Shown here: positions 5,770-7,188 of the stretch, in pieces
How the letters are laid out: each line of letters opens with the position of its first letter
Numbering within the stretch: position 1 is the first letter of the stretch
Origin: Pseudanabaena sp. CAN_BIN31
GTDB lineage: Bacteria; Cyanobacteriota; Cyanobacteriia; Pseudanabaenales; Pseudanabaenaceae
Length of the DNA: 7,188 bases
Direction of reading: 5' to 3'
Assembly: GCA_026785865.1 (NCBI GenBank)
Contig: JAJAZG010000043.1
Span: forward strand, 1 to 7,188
The notes under the pieces: model-generated
Told to the model about the DNA's origin: nothing
Seen by the model: only the letters and a program-made list of their open reading frames with translations
The model's database searches: none
Position numbers and translations under genes: made by a program

Positions 5770-6273
5770 ATGAAAATTATAAATTTCACGTTACGCAATT
5801 TTATCTTCAAAGCGATAAACATCCTGCTGTGCTTAGCGCTCATCCTGACATTCGCTGAGCCTGCTTTCGCAGATGTTTATGTAAAAGCATTTCTGCAAGG
5901 GTCTGACTTTTCGGGGCGATCGCTTCAAGGTTATCAGTTTAATGAATCTGATCTACGAAATACCTCATTCGTTAATGCTGACGCGCAAGGAGTCAGTTTT
6001 TTTGCCGCCAATATGAAAGAATCCAATCTAACAGGTGCAAATCTTAGCTATAGCACCCTTGATAACGCGCGTCTGGACAAGGCAAACTTAACCAATGCTG
6101 TAATCCAAGGTTCATTCGCTTACGGTACTTCTTTTAATAATGTGATCATTGATGGTGCAGACTTCACCGACGTAGATTTACGCCCACCAGTTCGGAGAAA
6201 GCTTTGCCAGTCTGCAAAGGGGCAGAATCCTGTGACTGGGAAATTGACTCGTGAGACCCTTGAATGCGAATGA
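5770..6273 (+). CDS. Secreted pentapeptide-repeat protein, probably thylakoid lumenal or periplasmic
   Basis: The 167-residue protein begins with a classical signal peptide: basic residues at 2-14, a hydrophobic core at about 17-29, and the cleavage motif AFA (32-34) before Asp35. About twenty consecutive pentapeptides follow from residue 40 to 139 in the A(D/N)LXX pattern (for example SDFSG, ANLTN, ADFTD). They would fold as a right-handed quadrilateral beta-helix of about five turns. The tail holds two Cys residues (150 and 166) and the motif QNPVTGKLTRETLEC, a conserved ending that I recall from lumenal pentapeptide proteins of cyanobacteria and chloroplasts (TL15/TL17/TL20.3 type). The two cysteines could form a disulfide in the oxidising compartment. 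The molecular function of these proteins is unknown. The gene stands alone and no clear terminator follows it. Confidence 0.88.
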   Translation: MKIINFTLRNFIFKAINILLCLALILTFAEPAFADVYVKAFLQGSDFSGRSLQGYQFNESDLRNTSFVNADAQGVSFFAANMKESNLTGANLSYSTLDNARLDKANLTNAVIQGSFAYGTSFNNVIIDGADFTDVDLRPPVRRKLCQSAKGQNPVTGKLTRETLECE

Positions 6274-6320
6274 TTGTTGGGCTTTATGTCTTAACTTTAC
6301 TGACAATTGCCAGATCTGTA

Positions 6321-6349
6321 TTAACTTACCCTATCTTAGAGAGTATGAT
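6321..6349 (+). promoter_or_regulatory. Candidate promoter upstream of the PP2C phosphatase gene
   Basis: TTAACT (6321-6326) and TATGAT (6344-6349) are separated by 17 bases, matching 4 of 6 and 5 of 6 consensus positions. Transcription would start near 6356 and leave a leader of about 128 bases that contains the inverted repeat at 6417-6441. The rest of the 210-bp gap 6274-6483 shows no gene that I can support. Confidence 0.33.
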
Positions 6350-6416
6350 TCTGTTTGTGCATAGCGTAAAAATCTAGAAAAGCCATCTTTAAATGAATGG
6401 TTTGACCGCTATAAAT

Positions 6417-6441
6417 ACCGATATAAATAATTGATATCGGT
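6417..6441. repeat. 8-bp perfect inverted repeat, operator-like
   Basis: ACCGATAT (6417-6424) and ATATCGGT (6434-6441) are exact reverse complements separated by 9 bases. The repeat lies 42 bases upstream of the phosphatase start codon. Its centre-to-centre half-site spacing of 17 bases is more suited to a dimeric helix-turn-helix regulator than to a terminator, and no T-run follows. Confidence 0.5.
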
Positions 6442-6483
6442 GCTAACAATACTTGTTCTCAGGATCGCTCTGCCTATCAACAT

Positions 6484-7188
6484 ATGCAGTTAAATGAAAC
6501 TTCCAGTGACCTATCAAGTGGCAGACTATTACAAAGAAGCTTATTGCCACAAAGCTTACCCGTTTACCCTGGGCTAGATATTGCTGCGGAAGTTTGGACA
6601 GCCGTAGATCTTGGTGGCGACTATTATCAGTTTCTAGAACAGTCAGGAACCTTAGCCGTAGCGATCGCTGATTCTTCGGGCAAATCCGTGGCAGGTGCGA
6701 TCCATGCAGCTTTATTTAAAGGACAACTCGATGCATATGGGCAGCAAGGTAGGTTGCAAAATCCCACCTCCATGCTGAATTCTTTAAATCAATTACTCTG
6801 CAAAAGTGGCACTGATGATGCAGTCGCCCTTGCCTATGGAGCGCTTGACCTCGTTAACTATGAACTGCATTTGGGTAATGCTGGCATTCCTGGTCCATTA
6901 ATTTATCGGGCTGAAACTAATACTTGCGAAGAAGTCGTTAACCCCGCGATCGCATTGGGGCGAATTGATAGTGCAGTTTATAAAGCCATCAAGCGATCGC
7001 TTAACGAAGGCGATGTTGTCGTCTTTTTTAGTGACGGACTATTTGAGGCAACCAATCCATCGGGTGACGAATTTGGCGGATCTGATGGCGATATTTCTCC
7101 ACTACGCAAAACTGTCATTCAACTAGCGCCGTATTCAGCCATAGAAATCTTACAGGGGCTAAAAACTACTCTCGATAAGTTTTCAGAA
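6484..7188 (+). CDS. SpoIIE/RsbU-type PP2C serine/threonine phosphatase, 3' end beyond window
   Basis: An open frame of 235 codons runs to the window edge without a stop. The translation shows the PPM/SpoIIE phosphatase motifs in order: LLQRSLLPQSLP (15-26), the usual lead-in helix; LGGDYYQF (43-50) with metal-binding Asp46; VAIADSSGKS (59-68) with Asp63; LGNAGIPGPLIY (130-141); and FFSDGLFEATN (181-191) with Asp184. The final DD motif would lie beyond the end. Such enzymes dephosphorylate anti-anti-sigma-like STAS proteins or other Ser/Thr phosphoproteins in partner-switching pathways. Differences from the usual motifs are GGDYYQ instead of GGDfyD, GKS instead of GKG, and Ile135 instead of His in NAGH. 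The ATG at 6484 is the only standard start after the upstream in-frame stop at 6424-6426, so no sensor domain precedes the catalytic domain. No ribosome-binding site is obvious. Confidence 0.85.
   Translation, partial: MQLNETSSDLSSGRLLQRSLLPQSLPVYPGLDIAAEVWTAVDLGGDYYQFLEQSGTLAVAIADSSGKSVAGAIHAALFKGQLDAYGQQGRLQNPTSMLNSLNQLLCKSGTDDAVALAYGALDLVNYELHLGNAGIPGPLIYRAETNTCEEVVNPAIALGRIDSAVYKAIKRSLNEGDVVVFFSDGLFEATNPSGDEFGGSDGDISPLRKTVIQLAPYSAIEILQGLKTTLDKFSE

Noticed and set aside
6402..6427. TTGACC with TATAAA as a promoter for the phosphatase gene
   Set aside because: The spacer is only 14 bases, too short for a standard sigma-70 promoter; the pair at 6321-6349 fits better.
6393..6434. Short frame beginning MNGLTAINTD upstream of the phosphatase
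   Set aside because: Only 13 codons, no ribosome-binding site, and it runs through the inverted repeat; not enough to support a gene or a lost N-terminus of the phosphatase.

Overview
The window looks like chromosomal DNA of a cyanobacterium. It carries a Ycf39-type photosystem II assembly factor, a lumen-targeted pentapeptide-repeat protein, and many copies of the HIP1 octamer GCGATCGC (I count 14 by eye, including one overlapping pair at 3051-3064), which is typical of many cyanobacterial genomes. The AT-rich intergenic regions and the long perfect intergenic hairpins fit a filamentous freshwater form such as a Pseudanabaena relative, but that placement is inference.

Layout. Positions 9-962 (minus) hold the Ycf39-like reductase-fold protein. 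A 285-bp gap with an 11-bp inverted repeat follows. Positions 1248-1421 (plus) hold a 57-residue hydrophobic protein, followed by two tandem hairpins. Positions 1559-1840 (plus) encode a YciI-like protein that meets the convergent AI-2E family membrane protein (1868-2935, minus) at a hairpin that includes the stop codon of the latter. A 97-bp divergent promoter region leads to an ABC-2 type permease (3033-3812, plus) and then a GT4-type glycosyltransferase (3916-5214, plus). The glycosyltransferase converges on a YraN/UPF0102 gene (5269-5643, minus), again with a perfect hairpin between them. A divergent gap carrying another 19-bp perfect hairpin separates YraN from a secreted pentapeptide-repeat protein (5770-6273, plus). 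From 6484 to the window end runs an incomplete SpoIIE/RsbU-type PP2C phosphatase (plus).

The genes do not form one pathway. Most are single transcription units of housekeeping or envelope character, with frequent strand switches and a hairpin at most gene boundaries. I see no CRISPR array, tRNA, rRNA, transposase, phage gene or recognisable defence system. The points most worth a second look are the hairpins (especially the one in a divergent promoter region), two operator-like inverted repeats, the small unannotated protein, and the altered PP2C motifs.
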